Origin: CAWCKS01 sp963763485
Lineage (GTDB): Bacteria > Pseudomonadota > Alphaproteobacteria > Rhizobiales > Xanthobacteraceae
Reading direction: 5' to 3'
Length of the DNA: 64,000 nucleotides
Assembly: GCA_963763485.1 (NCBI GenBank)
Contig: CAVXOW010000004.1
Coordinates: 310,001-374,000, forward strand
Under the pieces are notes generated by a model. The model was not told the DNA's origin and searched no databases. It worked only from the letters and a program-made list of their open reading frames with translations. Both the position numbers and the translations under genes were made by a program. Below are positions 37,102 through 45,914 of the stretch, in pieces (position 1 is the stretch's first letter; each line of letters starts with the position of its first letter).

Positions 37102-38590
37102 TCACAAGCCGAGCTTCTGCTTCAGCAGCTCGTTGACGGCCTGCGGGTTGGCCTTGCCGCCCGACGCCTTCATCACCTGGCCGACGAACCAGCCGATCGC
37201 TGTTGGGCTTGGCCTTGGCCTGCGCGACCTTGTCGGGATTGGCGGCGATGACGTCGTCGACCGCCTTCTCGATCGCGCCGGTGTCGGTGACCTGCTTCAG
37301 GCCGCGCGCTTCGACGATGCGCGGCCGGGTCGCCGCCCTCGGTCCACACGATCTCGAACAGGTCCTTGGCGATCTTGCCGGAGATCGTCCCCTGCCCGAT
37401 CAGGTCGATGATCGCGCCGAGCTGGCTGCTCGAGACCGGCGAGGCCTCGATTGCGATGCCCTTCCTTGTTGAGGCGGCCCGAACAGCTCGTTGATCACCC
37501 AGTTGGCCGCGAGCTTGGCCGTCGCGGCCCCTTCGGCCACCTGCCTCGAAGTAGTCGGCCGCTCTCGCGCTCGGCGACCAGCACGTCGGCGTCGTAGGCG
37601 CGACAGCCCGAAGTCGGCGATGAAGCGCGCCTTCTTCTCGTCGGGCAGCTCCGGCAGGCTCGGCCTTGAGCTCGTCGACGTAGGCCTGCGTCAGCTCGAG
37701 CGGCAGCAGGTCCGGATCGGGGAAGTAGCGGTAGTCGTGCGCCTCCTCCTTGCGAGCGCATCGAGCGCGTCTCGCCCTTGTCGGGATCGAACAGCCGCGT
37801 CTCCTGGTCGATCGTGCCGCCGTCCTCGATGATCGTCGATCTGGCGGCGCGCCTCGTACTCGATCGCCTGGCCGATGAAGCGGATCGAGTTGACGTTCTT
37901 GATCTCGCAGCGGGTGCCGAGCGTCGTCGCCGGGCCGGCGCACCGAGACGTTGACGTCGGCGCGCAGGTTGCCCTTCTCCATGTCGCCGTCGCAGGTGCC
38001 GAGATAGCGCAGGATCGTGCGCAGCTTCGTCACGTAGGCCTGCGCCTGCTTCCGACGAGCGCATGTCGGGCTTGGACACGATCTCCATCAGCGCCACGCC
38101 GGAGCGGTTGAGATCGACATAGGACATGGTCGGGATGCTGGTCGTGCAGCGACTTGCCGGCGTCCTGCTCCAGATGCAGCCGCTCGATGCCGACCGTGAT
38201 GGTCTGCCGCCGTCGAGCGTCGACCTCGACCTCGCCCTCGCCCACGATCGGCGGCTTGTACTGGCTGATCTGATAGCCCTGCGGCAGGTCGGGATAGAAG
38301 TAGTTCTTGCGGTCGAACACCGACTTCAGATTGATCTTGGCCTTGAGGCCGAGCCCGGTGCGCACGGCCTGCGCGACGCATTCGCGTTGATGACCGGCAG
38401 CATGCCGGGCATGGCCGCATCGACGAGGCGACACGTGGCTGTTCGGCTCGCCGCCGAACTCGGTCGACGCGCCGGAGAACAGCTTTGAGTTCGAGGCGAC
38501 CTGGGCGTGGACCTCCAGGCCGATGACGACCTCCCAGTCGCCGGTGGCGCCGTGGATCAGCTTTGACGATCTTCGTTTGCCTGCGGTCAT
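37102..38590 (-). CDS. gatB: Asp-tRNA(Asn)/Glu-tRNA(Gln) amidotransferase subunit B (many frameshifts)
   Basis: GatB carries the kinase/amidotransferase site that converts misacylated Glu-tRNA(Gln) and Asp-tRNA(Asn). Recognisable pieces in order are DWEVVIGLEVHAQVASNSKLF, KNYFYPDLPQGYQISQYKPP, MSYVDLNRSGVALMEIVSKP, HDYRYFPDPDLLPLELTQAY, IDLIGQGTISGKIAKDLFE and a C-terminus ending at the 37102 stop. They lie in all three frames. At least a dozen one-base insertions or deletions are needed, several in +1/-1 pairs. Total length fits an intact gene of about 494 codons. The start overlaps the gatA stop as ATGA. Confidence 0.85.
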
Positions 38591-40109
38591 CGGGTGCTCA
38601 CCACCACCTCGCCGGGCGTGAAGCGGCCTGCGGCTTGTTCCACGATCGCGCCGAGCGTGAACAGCGTCTCTTCGTCGAACGGCCGGCCGATCAGCTGCAG
38701 GCCGAGCGGCAGGCCTTGCCCGTCCGGTCCCGGCCGGCACCGCGATGCCCGGCAAGCCGGCCATGTTCACGGTCACCGTAAAGATGTCGTTCAGATACAT
38801 CTCGACCGGATCGGCGCCGCCCTTCTCGCCGATGCCGAACGCGGCCGACGGTGTCGCCGGCGTGAGGATCGCATCGACCCCGGATGCGAAGCAGTCCTCA
38901 AAGTCCTTCTTGATCAGCGTGCGCACCTTCTGCGCGCGCACATAATAGGCGTCGTAGTAGCCGGCCGAGAGCACATAGGTGCCGATCATGACGCGGCGGC
39001 GGACCTCGGCGCCAAAGCCTTCGGCGCGGGTGTTCTCATACATGTCGGTGATGGCGCGGCCATCGACCCGCAGGCCGTAGCGCACGCCGTCGTAGCGCGC
39101 GAGGTTGGACGAGGCTTCCGCCGGCGCGACGATGTAATAGGCCGGCAGCGCGTATTTCGTGTGCGGCAGTGAGATGTCGACGAGCTCGGCGCCCGCGGCC
39201 TTGAGCCACTCTGCTCCTTGCGCCCACAGCCGCTCGATCTCCTCGGGCATGCCGTCCATCCGGTACTCTTTCGGGATGCCGATCTTCATGCCCTTGATCG
39301 ACTTGCCGATCGCGGCCTCGTAGTCGGGCACTGCACGATCGACCGACGTCGTGTCCTTCGGATCGTGGCCCGCCATCGAACGGAGCAGGATCGCAGTGTC
39401 GCGCACCGTACGCGCGAACGGGCCGGCCTGGTCGAGCGAGGAGGCAAACGCGACGATGCCCCAGCGCGAGCAGCGGCCGTAGGTCGGCTTGATGCCGACG
39501 ATGCCGGCGAACGAGGCCGGCTGGCGGATCGAGCCGCCGGTGTCGGTGCCGGTGGCGCCGAGGCAGAGTTGCGCGGCAACCGCCGCGGCAGAACCGCCCG
39601 ATGAGCCGCCGGGCACCAGATGCGCGCCCTCGATCGAGCCGTCCTTCGACGCGCCGACATTGGAACCTTGCCGGCGCCACGGGTTCACGACCGGGCCGAA
39701 GCACGAGGTCTCGTTCGACGAGCCCATCGCGAACTCGTCGTTGTTGAGCTTGCCGAGCATGACTGCGCCGTCGCGCCAGAGCTGCGAGGTGACCGTCGAA
39801 CTCATACGGCGGCACGAAATTGCCGAGGATTTTTGAGCACGCGGTGGTGCGCACGCCCCTGGTCGCGAACAGATCCTTGATGCCGAGCGGAATGCCGTTC
39901 AGCGGCCCGGCGCCGCCGGTACGTTCGCGGGTATCGGCGTCGCGCGCCATGCTCCGGGCGGCGTCGGGGGTCTCAAGCACAAAGGCATTCAGCGCCCGCG
40001 CCTTTTCCATCGCGGCGAGATGGGCGTCGGTCAATTCAACAGACGAAAAGGATTTCTTCGCCAGACCGTCGCGGGCCTCGGCGATCGTCAGGGCCGTCAG
40101 ATCGGTCAT
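38587..40109 (-). CDS. gatA: Asp-tRNA(Asn)/Glu-tRNA(Gln) amidotransferase subunit A (two frameshifts)
   Basis: GatA hydrolyses glutamine to supply ammonia to GatB. The amidase signature LVPGGSSGGSAAAVAA carries the nucleophilic Ser, and LNGIPLGIKDLFATRG the catalytic Lys. Two single-base insertions break the frame: near 39800 (restoring PPYESTVTSQLWRDG) and near 38725 (restoring GLPLGLQLIGRPF). The C-terminus then reads TPGEVVVSTR and stops in the ATGA shared with gatB. The start also overlaps a small upstream ORF by four bases. Confidence 0.88.
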
Positions 40110-40351
40110 TTTTCAACCGGGGTACAGACGAACGGCGTGCGGATCGAAAGGGTCTGGTCGTTGGCGGCGTCGTCGGCCCATGGATCGCGATTCCAGCGCT
40201 CGCGCGCGGCATCTTCCATCGCCTTCATGACGTCGTTCATCGCCGCGTCGCGATTGGCGTCCGTATTGGCGTCCTTGTCGCTCTTCTGCATGGCGTCGAG
40301 ATAGGCGAGGTACGTCGCATAGGATTTCTCGTCTTCGCACATCATGCACAT
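40106..40351 (-). CDS. 81-residue CxxC protein encoded between gatC and gatA
   Basis: The ORF begins MCMMCEDEKSYATYLAYLD, with a CxxC pair at residues 2-5, continues with an Asp/Ala/Lys-rich helical stretch (KSDKDANTDANRDAAMND) and ends CTPVEK. Its stop overlaps the gatA start (ATGA at 40106-40109) and its start is 24 bases after the gatC stop, so it is a regular operon member. I know no function for it. The Cys pair close to the N-terminus could bind a metal, perhaps with the third Cys. Confidence 0.72.
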   Translation of the reverse strand: MCMMCEDEKSYATYLAYLDAMQKSDKDANTDANRDAAMNDVMKAMEDAARERWNRDPWADDAANDQTLSIRTPFVCTPVEK

Positions 40352-40375
40352 GGCTTCACCATCGGACCCTTTTGC

Positions 40376-40663
40376 TCACTCGATGACCTTGGGCACCAGG
40401 AAGAAATGCTTCTCCGTCGCCGGGGCATTGGCAAGAATGTCGTCGACGATGTCACCGTCGGTGACCACGTCGGCGCGCTTCTTCATTTCCATCGGCGTCA
40501 CCGAGGTCATCGGTTCGACGCCCTCGACATTGACCTCGTTGAGCTGCTCGACGAAGGCGAGCACCGCGTTGACCTCGCCTTGCAGGTGCGCAACCTCGTC
40601 CTCGCGCACGGCAATGCGGGCGAGACGCGCGACGCGGCGGATGGTTTCGGCATCAACGGACAT
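40376..40663 (-). CDS. gatC: Asp-tRNA(Asn)/Glu-tRNA(Gln) amidotransferase subunit C
   Basis: GatC is the small subunit that wraps around GatA. The 95-residue protein begins MSVDAETIRRVARLARIAV and has the conserved end VVTDGDIVDDILANAPATEKHFFLVPKVIE in two parts. The ATG at 40663 fits the family start; open codons upstream to 40753 run into the nitronate monooxygenase end. It heads the gatC-orf81-gatA-gatB operon. Confidence 0.93.
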   Translation of the reverse strand: MSVDAETIRRVARLARIAVREDEVAHLQGEVNAVLAFVEQLNEVNVEGVEPMTSVTPMEMKKRADVVTDGDIVDDILANAPATEKHFFLVPKVIE

Positions 40664-40670
40664 GTTCCAG

Positions 40671-40700
40671 CATATAGCAGATGTGGCTTTTGCGCCGCAA
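40671..40700 (-). promoter_or_regulatory. Putative promoter of the gatCAB operon
   Basis: On the minus strand TTGCGG (40700-40695) and TATATG (40676-40671) are separated by 18 bases. The -10 box ends only 7 bases before the gatC ATG, so a transcript from here would be leaderless or nearly so. This is inference from two hexamers and needs a mapped start site. Confidence 0.35.
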
Positions 40701-40721
40701 CCGCAAGCCAAACCGCCGATT

Positions 40722-41795
40722 TTAGGCCATTTGTTTGAGCCGCTTGAGCGCATCAGCGGCGAGTTTGCGGGTCAACTCGGCGGCTGGCAGCTCGGCGGCC
40801 AATGACACCGCCTGCCCCGACCACATCGGGGTAAAGTCGCCTGAGCCGGTCTTCTCGGCCGCCGCGCGCAGCGGCGCAAGGGCGGTGGCCGAATGCGGGA
40901 ACGCCGGCGCGTCGCCGGACAGCGGGCCGACCTCGGCCATCACACGATTGACGATGCCGCGTGCGGGCTTGCCGGTCATCAGGTTGGTGACCGCCGTTGC
41001 ATCGGCATCTGCTGTCTTGAGACGATCCCGGTACGGCTTGCCGATGATCGATTCCGGACATTTGAGATAGGCCGAGCCGACTTGCGCGGCTGACGCGCCG
41101 AGCGCAAATGCCGCGGCAATGCCGCGGCCGTCGGAAATGCCGCCCGCGGCAATCACAGGCACACGCACGGCATCGACCACCTGCGGCACCAGCGCGAACG
41201 TACCGGGCTGCTGATCGACCTTGTCGGTCAGGAACATGCCGCGGTGGCCGCCGGCCTCGTTGCCCTGCGCGATGATCACATCAGTGCCGTGGGCTTCGAG
41301 CCAGCGCGCCTCGGCAACCGTGGTCGCCGACGACAGCACAATGCAGCCTGCGGCCTTCACCCGCTTCAACAACCTCGCGTCCGGCAGGCCGAAATGGAAG
41401 CTGACGATCTTCGGCTTCGCTTCCTCGATCACCTGGCACATTGCTTCGTCGAATGGTGACCGGTTTGCGCTCGGCACCGGCGCGCCGGGATCGAGCCCGT
41501 ACTCCTTGTAGTAACCGGCTAGCCGCGTGAGCCACCTCGCTTCAGACTGCGCATCGGCGGCGACTGGCACATGGCAGAAGAAGTTGACGTTGAGCGGCTT
41601 TGAGGTGCGCTGCTTGATAACAGCGATCTGCTCGCGGGCCTTCTCCGGCGTCAGCATCGCGCATGGCAGCGAGCCGAGCGCGCCGGCGTCCGCCGCGGCA
41701 ATGATGAGCTCTGGGCCAACGGCACCGGCCATCGGCGCCTGTATGATGGGAAGCTCGATATCGAAGAGATCGAGCAGGCGACGGTCCGGCCACAT
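40722..41795 (-). CDS. Nitronate monooxygenase family (2-nitropropane dioxygenase-like)
   Basis: An FMN-dependent TIM-barrel enzyme of 357 residues that oxidises alkyl nitronates or acts on related compounds. Motifs are FDIELPIIQAPMAGAVGPEL, LNVNFFCHVP, GTDVIIAQGNEAGGHRG (with the active-site His region) and VIAAGGISDGRGIAAAFALG. ATG 41795 has GGAGG 8 bases upstream, which decides the start over the longer frame to 41978. It is divergent from ruvX. Confidence 0.88.
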   Translation of the reverse strand: MWPDRRLLDLFDIELPIIQAPMAGAVGPELIIAAADAGALGSLPCAMLTPEKAREQIAVIKQRTSKPLNVNFFCHVPVAADAQSEARWLTRLAGYYKEYGLDPGAPVPSANRSPFDEAMCQVIEEAKPKIVSFHFGLPDARLLKRVKAAGCIVLSSATTVAEARWLEAHGTDVIIAQGNEAGGHRGMFLTDKVDQQPGTFALVPQVVDAVRVPVIAAGGISDGRGIAAAFALGASAAQVGSAYLKCPESIIGKPYRDRLKTADADATAVTNLMTGKPARGIVNRVMAEVGPLSGDAPAFPHSATALAPLRAAAEKTGSGDFTPMWSGQAVSLAAELPAAELTRKLAADALKRLKQMA

Positions 41796-42002
41796 CGCAA
41801 AGTCCTCCAAATTCTCGACCCTCATGGTGAGGAGGAGCATTGCGCAGCAATGGCGGCTCGAAGGACTCGAGAGCGCTCGCGCTCTCAGGATGTCGGCACG
41901 CTTATCTATCATCGTCACCTCCCCCACAAGCAATGCGACGCAAGTCGGAACTGCGGTTGCTTCAGGTCTTTGCTGCACGCGAAACCGATGCTAGGCAGCG
42001 CC

Positions 42003-42479
42003 ATGCCTGCACCGATCCTGCCTCTCGTCGAGGCCGCGAAAGCATGGCCGCCACGCGGCGCGCTGCTCGGGCTCGATCTCGGCACCAAGACCATTGGCGT
42101 TGCGGTGTGCGATGCCGATCGACGCGTTGCGGCAGCGGTCGAAACCATCCAGCGCACGACCTTCACCAAGGATGCAGCACGGCTGCTGATCCTCGCCGAA
42201 GAGCGCAAGGTCGTCGGAATCGTGCTCGGCCTGCCGCTCAACATGGACGGCAGCGAGGGGACGCGGGTCCAGGCGACGCGGGCGTTCGCGCGCAATCTTG
42301 CGCGCATCAGCGCCCTCCCGATCGGATTGTGGGACGAGCGGCTGTCGACCGCGGCGGTCGAACGGCAATTGATCGACGCCGACGTCAGCCGCGCCAAGCG
42401 CGCGAAAAGCATCGATCAGCATGCGGCTATCTTTATCTTGCAGGGCGCGCTGGACCGGCTGCGGACGCTCGGGGGGTGA
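42003..42479 (+). CDS. ruvX: Putative pre-16S rRNA nuclease / Holliday junction resolvase (YqgF)
   Basis: YqgF matures the 5' end of 16S rRNA. The RNase H-like fold shows the acidic residues in LLGLDLGTKTIGVAVCD, VVGIVLGLPLNMDGSEG, LWDERLSTAAVE and SIDQHAAIFILQGALD. ATG 42003 gives 158 residues, the usual family length; the longer open frame from 41850 is not conserved. An imperfect hairpin GGTGAA...TTCACC at 42475-42499, followed by T-rich DNA, may end the transcript. Confidence 0.9.
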   Translation: MPAPILPLVEAAKAWPPRGALLGLDLGTKTIGVAVCDADRRVAAAVETIQRTTFTKDAARLLILAEERKVVGIVLGLPLNMDGSEGTRVQATRAFARNLARISALPIGLWDERLSTAAVERQLIDADVSRAKRAKSIDQHAAIFILQGALDRLRTLGG

Positions 42480-42569
42480 AAGCGAAAAACGCCTTCACCT
42501 AGAAACACTTGTTTCGATTTTCGCGCGGTTTCGGACCGACGTCGGATCACAGCCGGTATAAAAATACCA

Positions 42570-44141
42570 TCATTCCGGCAAGCCGGCCTGGCGCAGCGCG
42601 GCGACATAGTTGGCGAACACATCGGGGCGGAGCGTTGAGACGCGCTCGGCGAGCGTCGAGATCCGCAATCCGGGATCAAGCTCAAGGGCGCGCGCGATGT
42701 AGCGCCGTGCTTCGTCGAGACGGCCGGCGCCGACGTTGCTGACGGCGGCGATCCGGATCGCGGTCACGTAGTAGGGTTGCTCCCGACAGGCCTGCTCCGC
42801 CAACGTCCGCGCCTCGTCAAACCGGCCGGCCTGGAAATGCGCGAACGCGGTGAACGTCTCCATGAAGAACATCAGGGGATCGAGCGGGCTCAGTCGCATG
42901 GCGTGCGCGAGGTGCTCGATCGCGAGCGCATGGTCGCCATGATCGGCGTGCAATGTGCCGCTCGCACTCCAGGCCGCCGCAAGGTTCGGGTTGAGCACCA
43001 GCGCGCGATCGATCAGCGCCAGCCCACCCTCGATATCGCCGACCCCGGCACCGAGCGCGAGACCGCCAAAGGTCAGGGCAACCGCATCGTCCTTGCCGAG
43101 TTCAGCGGCGCGCCCTGCGAGGCGACTTGCTTCCGCCATCTCCTGCGGCCGGTCAGTCATCCAGCCATTGACCATGCGCCAGAAGTAACACCACGCGGCC
43201 ATGCCGTAGGCGGAAGCGAAATCGGGATCGCGCTCGATCGCCTTGCCGAACAATTCAAGCGCCTCGCTGATCCCTTCCCTGGTCCATCGATAGATGCTTG
43301 CCATCCCGCGCAAGTAAAATTCGTAGGCACCGAGACTTTCGGTCGGCTTGCGCTTGGCAAGCGCGATCTCCGCCTGCTCGAGTTTTGGCGCGATCGCGCC
43401 GATTACGCTGGATGTCACCTTGTCCTGGAGGTCGAAGACGTCTTCGAGATCACCGTCAAAACGGCCCGCCCATAAATGCGCGCCGGTCGAGGCGTCGATC
43501 AGTTGCCCGGTGATGCGCAGACGGTTTGTCGCCTTGCGCACGCTGCCCTCGAGCACGTAGCGCACGCCCAGTTCGCGCCCGACCTGCCGGATGTCAGGGG
43601 ATTTGCCCTTGTAGGCGAAACTGGAATTGCGCGCGATCACGAACAGCCAGCGCATCTGCGACAGCGCAGTGATGATCTCTTCGACCATGCCGTCGCTGAA
43701 ATATTCCTGCTCGGGCTCGCTGGCGAAGGTCTGGAACGGCAGCACGGCGATCGACGGCCTCGTTGGCTCGCCGCTATCAGGCTTCGCGTTGCCGGGAGAC
43801 GCATCCATTGCCGGTTCGGCAGCGGACGCCGTCTCCTCCGTCACCTCGCCGACAAATCGAACACCCCGGCGTGGAAAAGTCTTGATCAGGCGCTGCTCGT
43901 CACCGTTGTCGCCGATCGCCGCCCGCGCCGAATTGACCCGGCTCGATAATGTCGCCTCGGAGACGATGCGGCCGTGCCAAACCGCGGCGAGCAGGTCGTC
44001 GCGACTGACGACGCGGTCCCGCGAGCGAATGAGAAATTCCAGGAGGTCGAAGACCTGCGGTTCGACCGCGACCACGACATCGCCACGCCGCAACTCGCGG
44101 CGCTGGATGTCGAGTACGAATTCTTTTGACCGGTAGATCAA
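42570..44141 (-). CDS. Winged-helix (OmpR/CadC-type) transcriptional regulator with TPR domain
   Basis: A 523-residue protein. Residues about 1-100 form an OmpR-type winged helix (RRELRRGDVVVAVEPQVFDL, SEATLSSRVNSARAAIGD, PRRGVRFVGEV). A central domain starts RPSIAVLPFQTFASEPEQEY, of the type found in CadC-like and adenylate-cyclase-linked regulators (VRYVLEGSVRKATNRLRITGQL), and the C-terminal half is TPR. There is no receiver and no membrane helix. It is divergent from the first epoxide hydrolase gene, 180 bases away, and may control it. Confidence 0.85.
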   Translation of the reverse strand: MIYRSKEFVLDIQRRELRRGDVVVAVEPQVFDLLEFLIRSRDRVVSRDDLLAAVWHGRIVSEATLSSRVNSARAAIGDNGDEQRLIKTFPRRGVRFVGEVTEETASAAEPAMDASPGNAKPDSGEPTRPSIAVLPFQTFASEPEQEYFSDGMVEEIITALSQMRWLFVIARNSSFAYKGKSPDIRQVGRELGVRYVLEGSVRKATNRLRITGQLIDASTGAHLWAGRFDGDLEDVFDLQDKVTSSVIGAIAPKLEQAEIALAKRKPTESLGAYEFYLRGMASIYRWTREGISEALELFGKAIERDPDFASAYGMAAWCYFWRMVNGWMTDRPQEMAEASRLAGRAAELGKDDAVALTFGGLALGAGVGDIEGGLALIDRALVLNPNLAAAWSASGTLHADHGDHALAIEHLAHAMRLSPLDPLMFFMETFTAFAHFQAGRFDEARTLAEQACREQPYYVTAIRIAAVSNVGAGRLDEARRYIARALELDPGLRISTLAERVSTLRPDVFANYVAALRQAGLPE

Positions 44142-44194
44142 ACGGGCCCCGCCTTTGGCGCCCCACTCCCAAGGGGCAACCTAACACAATTGTT

Positions 44195-44249
44195 CTACCG
44201 CAAAAATCAAGACGATCTGGGGCGCAAATCCGCGCCGTCTGAAAGCGCT
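44195..44249. repeat. Upstream block of epoxide hydrolase 1, duplicated at 45753-45806
   Basis: The block starts CTACCGCAAAAATCA and runs GACGATCTGG, CAAATCCGCGCC, CTGAAAGCGC; the same order with few differences occurs 1558 bases downstream, before the second paralogue. Similarity therefore covers the 5' region as well as the coding sequence. Confidence 0.8.
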
Positions 44250-44321
44250 TTGTCCGTCATTTCGGCATGTTTGGCATGCCGCGCGCAAATGCAGGCCATG
44301 GGCAAATCAGGGAGATTCACG

Positions 44322-45635
44322 ATGGATACGACTAAAATGATCGAAGACACCAAGCAGGATCGTCGGCAATTCATCGGCAGCGCCGCCATGGGGATTGCTG
44401 CAGCGGGCGCACTGAGCCTGCTTCCGTCCGAGTCCGTTGCCGCCCCGACGGAGGGCGCGATCCGCCCCTTCCACGTCAACTTTCCCGACCACGCGATCGT
44501 CGACCTCAGGCGGCGGCTTGCCGCAACGCGCTGGCCCGATCGTGAAACCGTCACAGATCAGTCACAGGGCGTGCAGCTCGCGACAGTGAAGGAGCTCGTG
44601 CACTACTGGGCGACCGACTACGACTGGCGCAAGGTGGAGGCGAGGCTGAATGCCCTGCCGCAGTTCATCACCGAGATCGACGGGGTCGACATTCACTTCA
44701 TTCACGTTCGTTCCAAGCACGACAACGCGTTGCCGCTGATCGTCACGCACGGATGGCCGGGCTCGGTGATCGAGCAGCTGAAGATTGTCGATCCGCTGAC
44801 CAATCCCACGGCCCACGGCGCCAGCGCATCAGACGCCTTCGATCTGGTGATCCCGTCGATGCCGGGCTACGGGTTTTCCGGCAAGCCGACCACGACCGGC
44901 TGGGATCCCGTGCGCATCGCTCGCGCCTGGATCGTGCTGATGAAGCGCCTCGGATACAAACACTTCGTCGCGCAGGGTGGCGATTGGGGTGACGCCGTCA
45001 CCGAGCAGATGGCTCTGCTGGCTCCTCCGGAATTGCTCGGCATTCACACCAACATGCCGGCCACCGTCCCGGCGGACGTCTCGAAGGCACTCGCGTCCGG
45101 CCAGCCGGCACCGTCGGGTCTGTCGGCGGAGGAGCAGCACGCCTACGAGCAGCTCGACTTTTTCTTCAAGCACGGCCTCGGCTATGCCCAGGAGATGGCG
45201 GGTCGGCCGCAGACGCTTTACGGGATCGAGGACTCGCCTGCGGGCCTCGCAGCCTGGATCCTAGACCACGACGCGCGCAGCCTCGCGCTCATGTCACGCG
45301 TCTTCGACGGACAGTCCGAGGGCCTCACGCGCGACGACATCCTCGATAACATCACGCTGTATTGGTTGACGAACACCGCAATCTCGTCGGCGCGCCTCTA
45401 CTGGGAGAACAAGCTGCCGTTCTTCGACGTCAAAAACGTCACCATCCCGGTCGCCGTGAGTGCCTTCCCGGACGAGCTCTATACGGCGCCGCGGAGTTGG
45501 GCGGAGCGCGCGTTCCCCAAACTGATCCACTACAACAAGCTCGACAAGGGCGGCCACTTTGCGGCCTGGGAACAGCCGGCGCTGTTCGTTGCCGAAATGC
45601 GGGCCGGGTTCAAGCCGCTGCGTCAATCGACATGA
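44322..45635 (+). CDS. Tat-exported epoxide hydrolase, copy 1
   Basis: A 437-residue protein of the EHN-type epoxide hydrolase family (alpha/beta fold). The Tat signal has DRRQFIGSAAMGIAAAGAL. The epoxide hydrolase N-terminal domain follows (RRLAATRWPDRETV), then HGWPGSVIEQL (oxyanion), GGDWGDAV (nucleophilic Asp) and the catalytic His in KGGHFAAWEQPALF. It would open epoxides to diols in the periplasm. ATG 44322 has AGGGAG 7 bases upstream. A tandem paralogue follows. Confidence 0.87.
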   Translation: MDTTKMIEDTKQDRRQFIGSAAMGIAAAGALSLLPSESVAAPTEGAIRPFHVNFPDHAIVDLRRRLAATRWPDRETVTDQSQGVQLATVKELVHYWATDYDWRKVEARLNALPQFITEIDGVDIHFIHVRSKHDNALPLIVTHGWPGSVIEQLKIVDPLTNPTAHGASASDAFDLVIPSMPGYGFSGKPTTTGWDPVRIARAWIVLMKRLGYKHFVAQGGDWGDAVTEQMALLAPPELLGIHTNMPATVPADVSKALASGQPAPSGLSAEEQHAYEQLDFFFKHGLGYAQEMAGRPQTLYGIEDSPAGLAAWILDHDARSLALMSRVFDGQSEGLTRDDILDNITLYWLTNTAISSARLYWENKLPFFDVKNVTIPVAVSAFPDELYTAPRSWAERAFPKLIHYNKLDKGGHFAAWEQPALFVAEMRAGFKPLRQST

Positions 45636-45752
45636 GGCGACGTCATCTACCAACGGCGCGCGCCTAGCGCGCGCCGCCTTCCCCGATAGGTGCAATCCCT
45701 CGACACGCCGGCTTGTTCGATGCCCCACTCCTCGCAAGGGCTGAGAACCGGC

Positions 45753-45806
45753 CTACCGCAAAAATCACGACGATCTGGAAGACAAATCCGCGCCACCTGA
45801 AAGCGC
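45753..45806. repeat. Upstream block of epoxide hydrolase 2, copy of 44195-44249
   Basis: CTACCGCAAAAATCAC, GACGATCTGG, CAAATCCGCGCC and CTGAAAGCGC follow each other as in the first copy. In this copy the block lies about 110 bases before the start codon, where a direct array of ACCCAAGCTCTGA/ACCCAAGCTCCGA (about 45871-45898) has no match in copy 1. Confidence 0.8.
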
Positions 45807-45914
45807 GCTGACTCCACCTACAGCATGATCAATCCGATCTTGGTCGCCAGCGCGCGCCAAGCCAGGCTCTGAACCCAAGCTCTGAACCCAAGCTCCGAAC
45901 CAACGAGATTCAAA

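Noticed and set aside
37102..40109. Programmed frameshifting in gatA/gatB
   Set aside because: The breaks are many, lie at different kinds of sequence and go in both directions. No slippery site with pseudoknot recurs.
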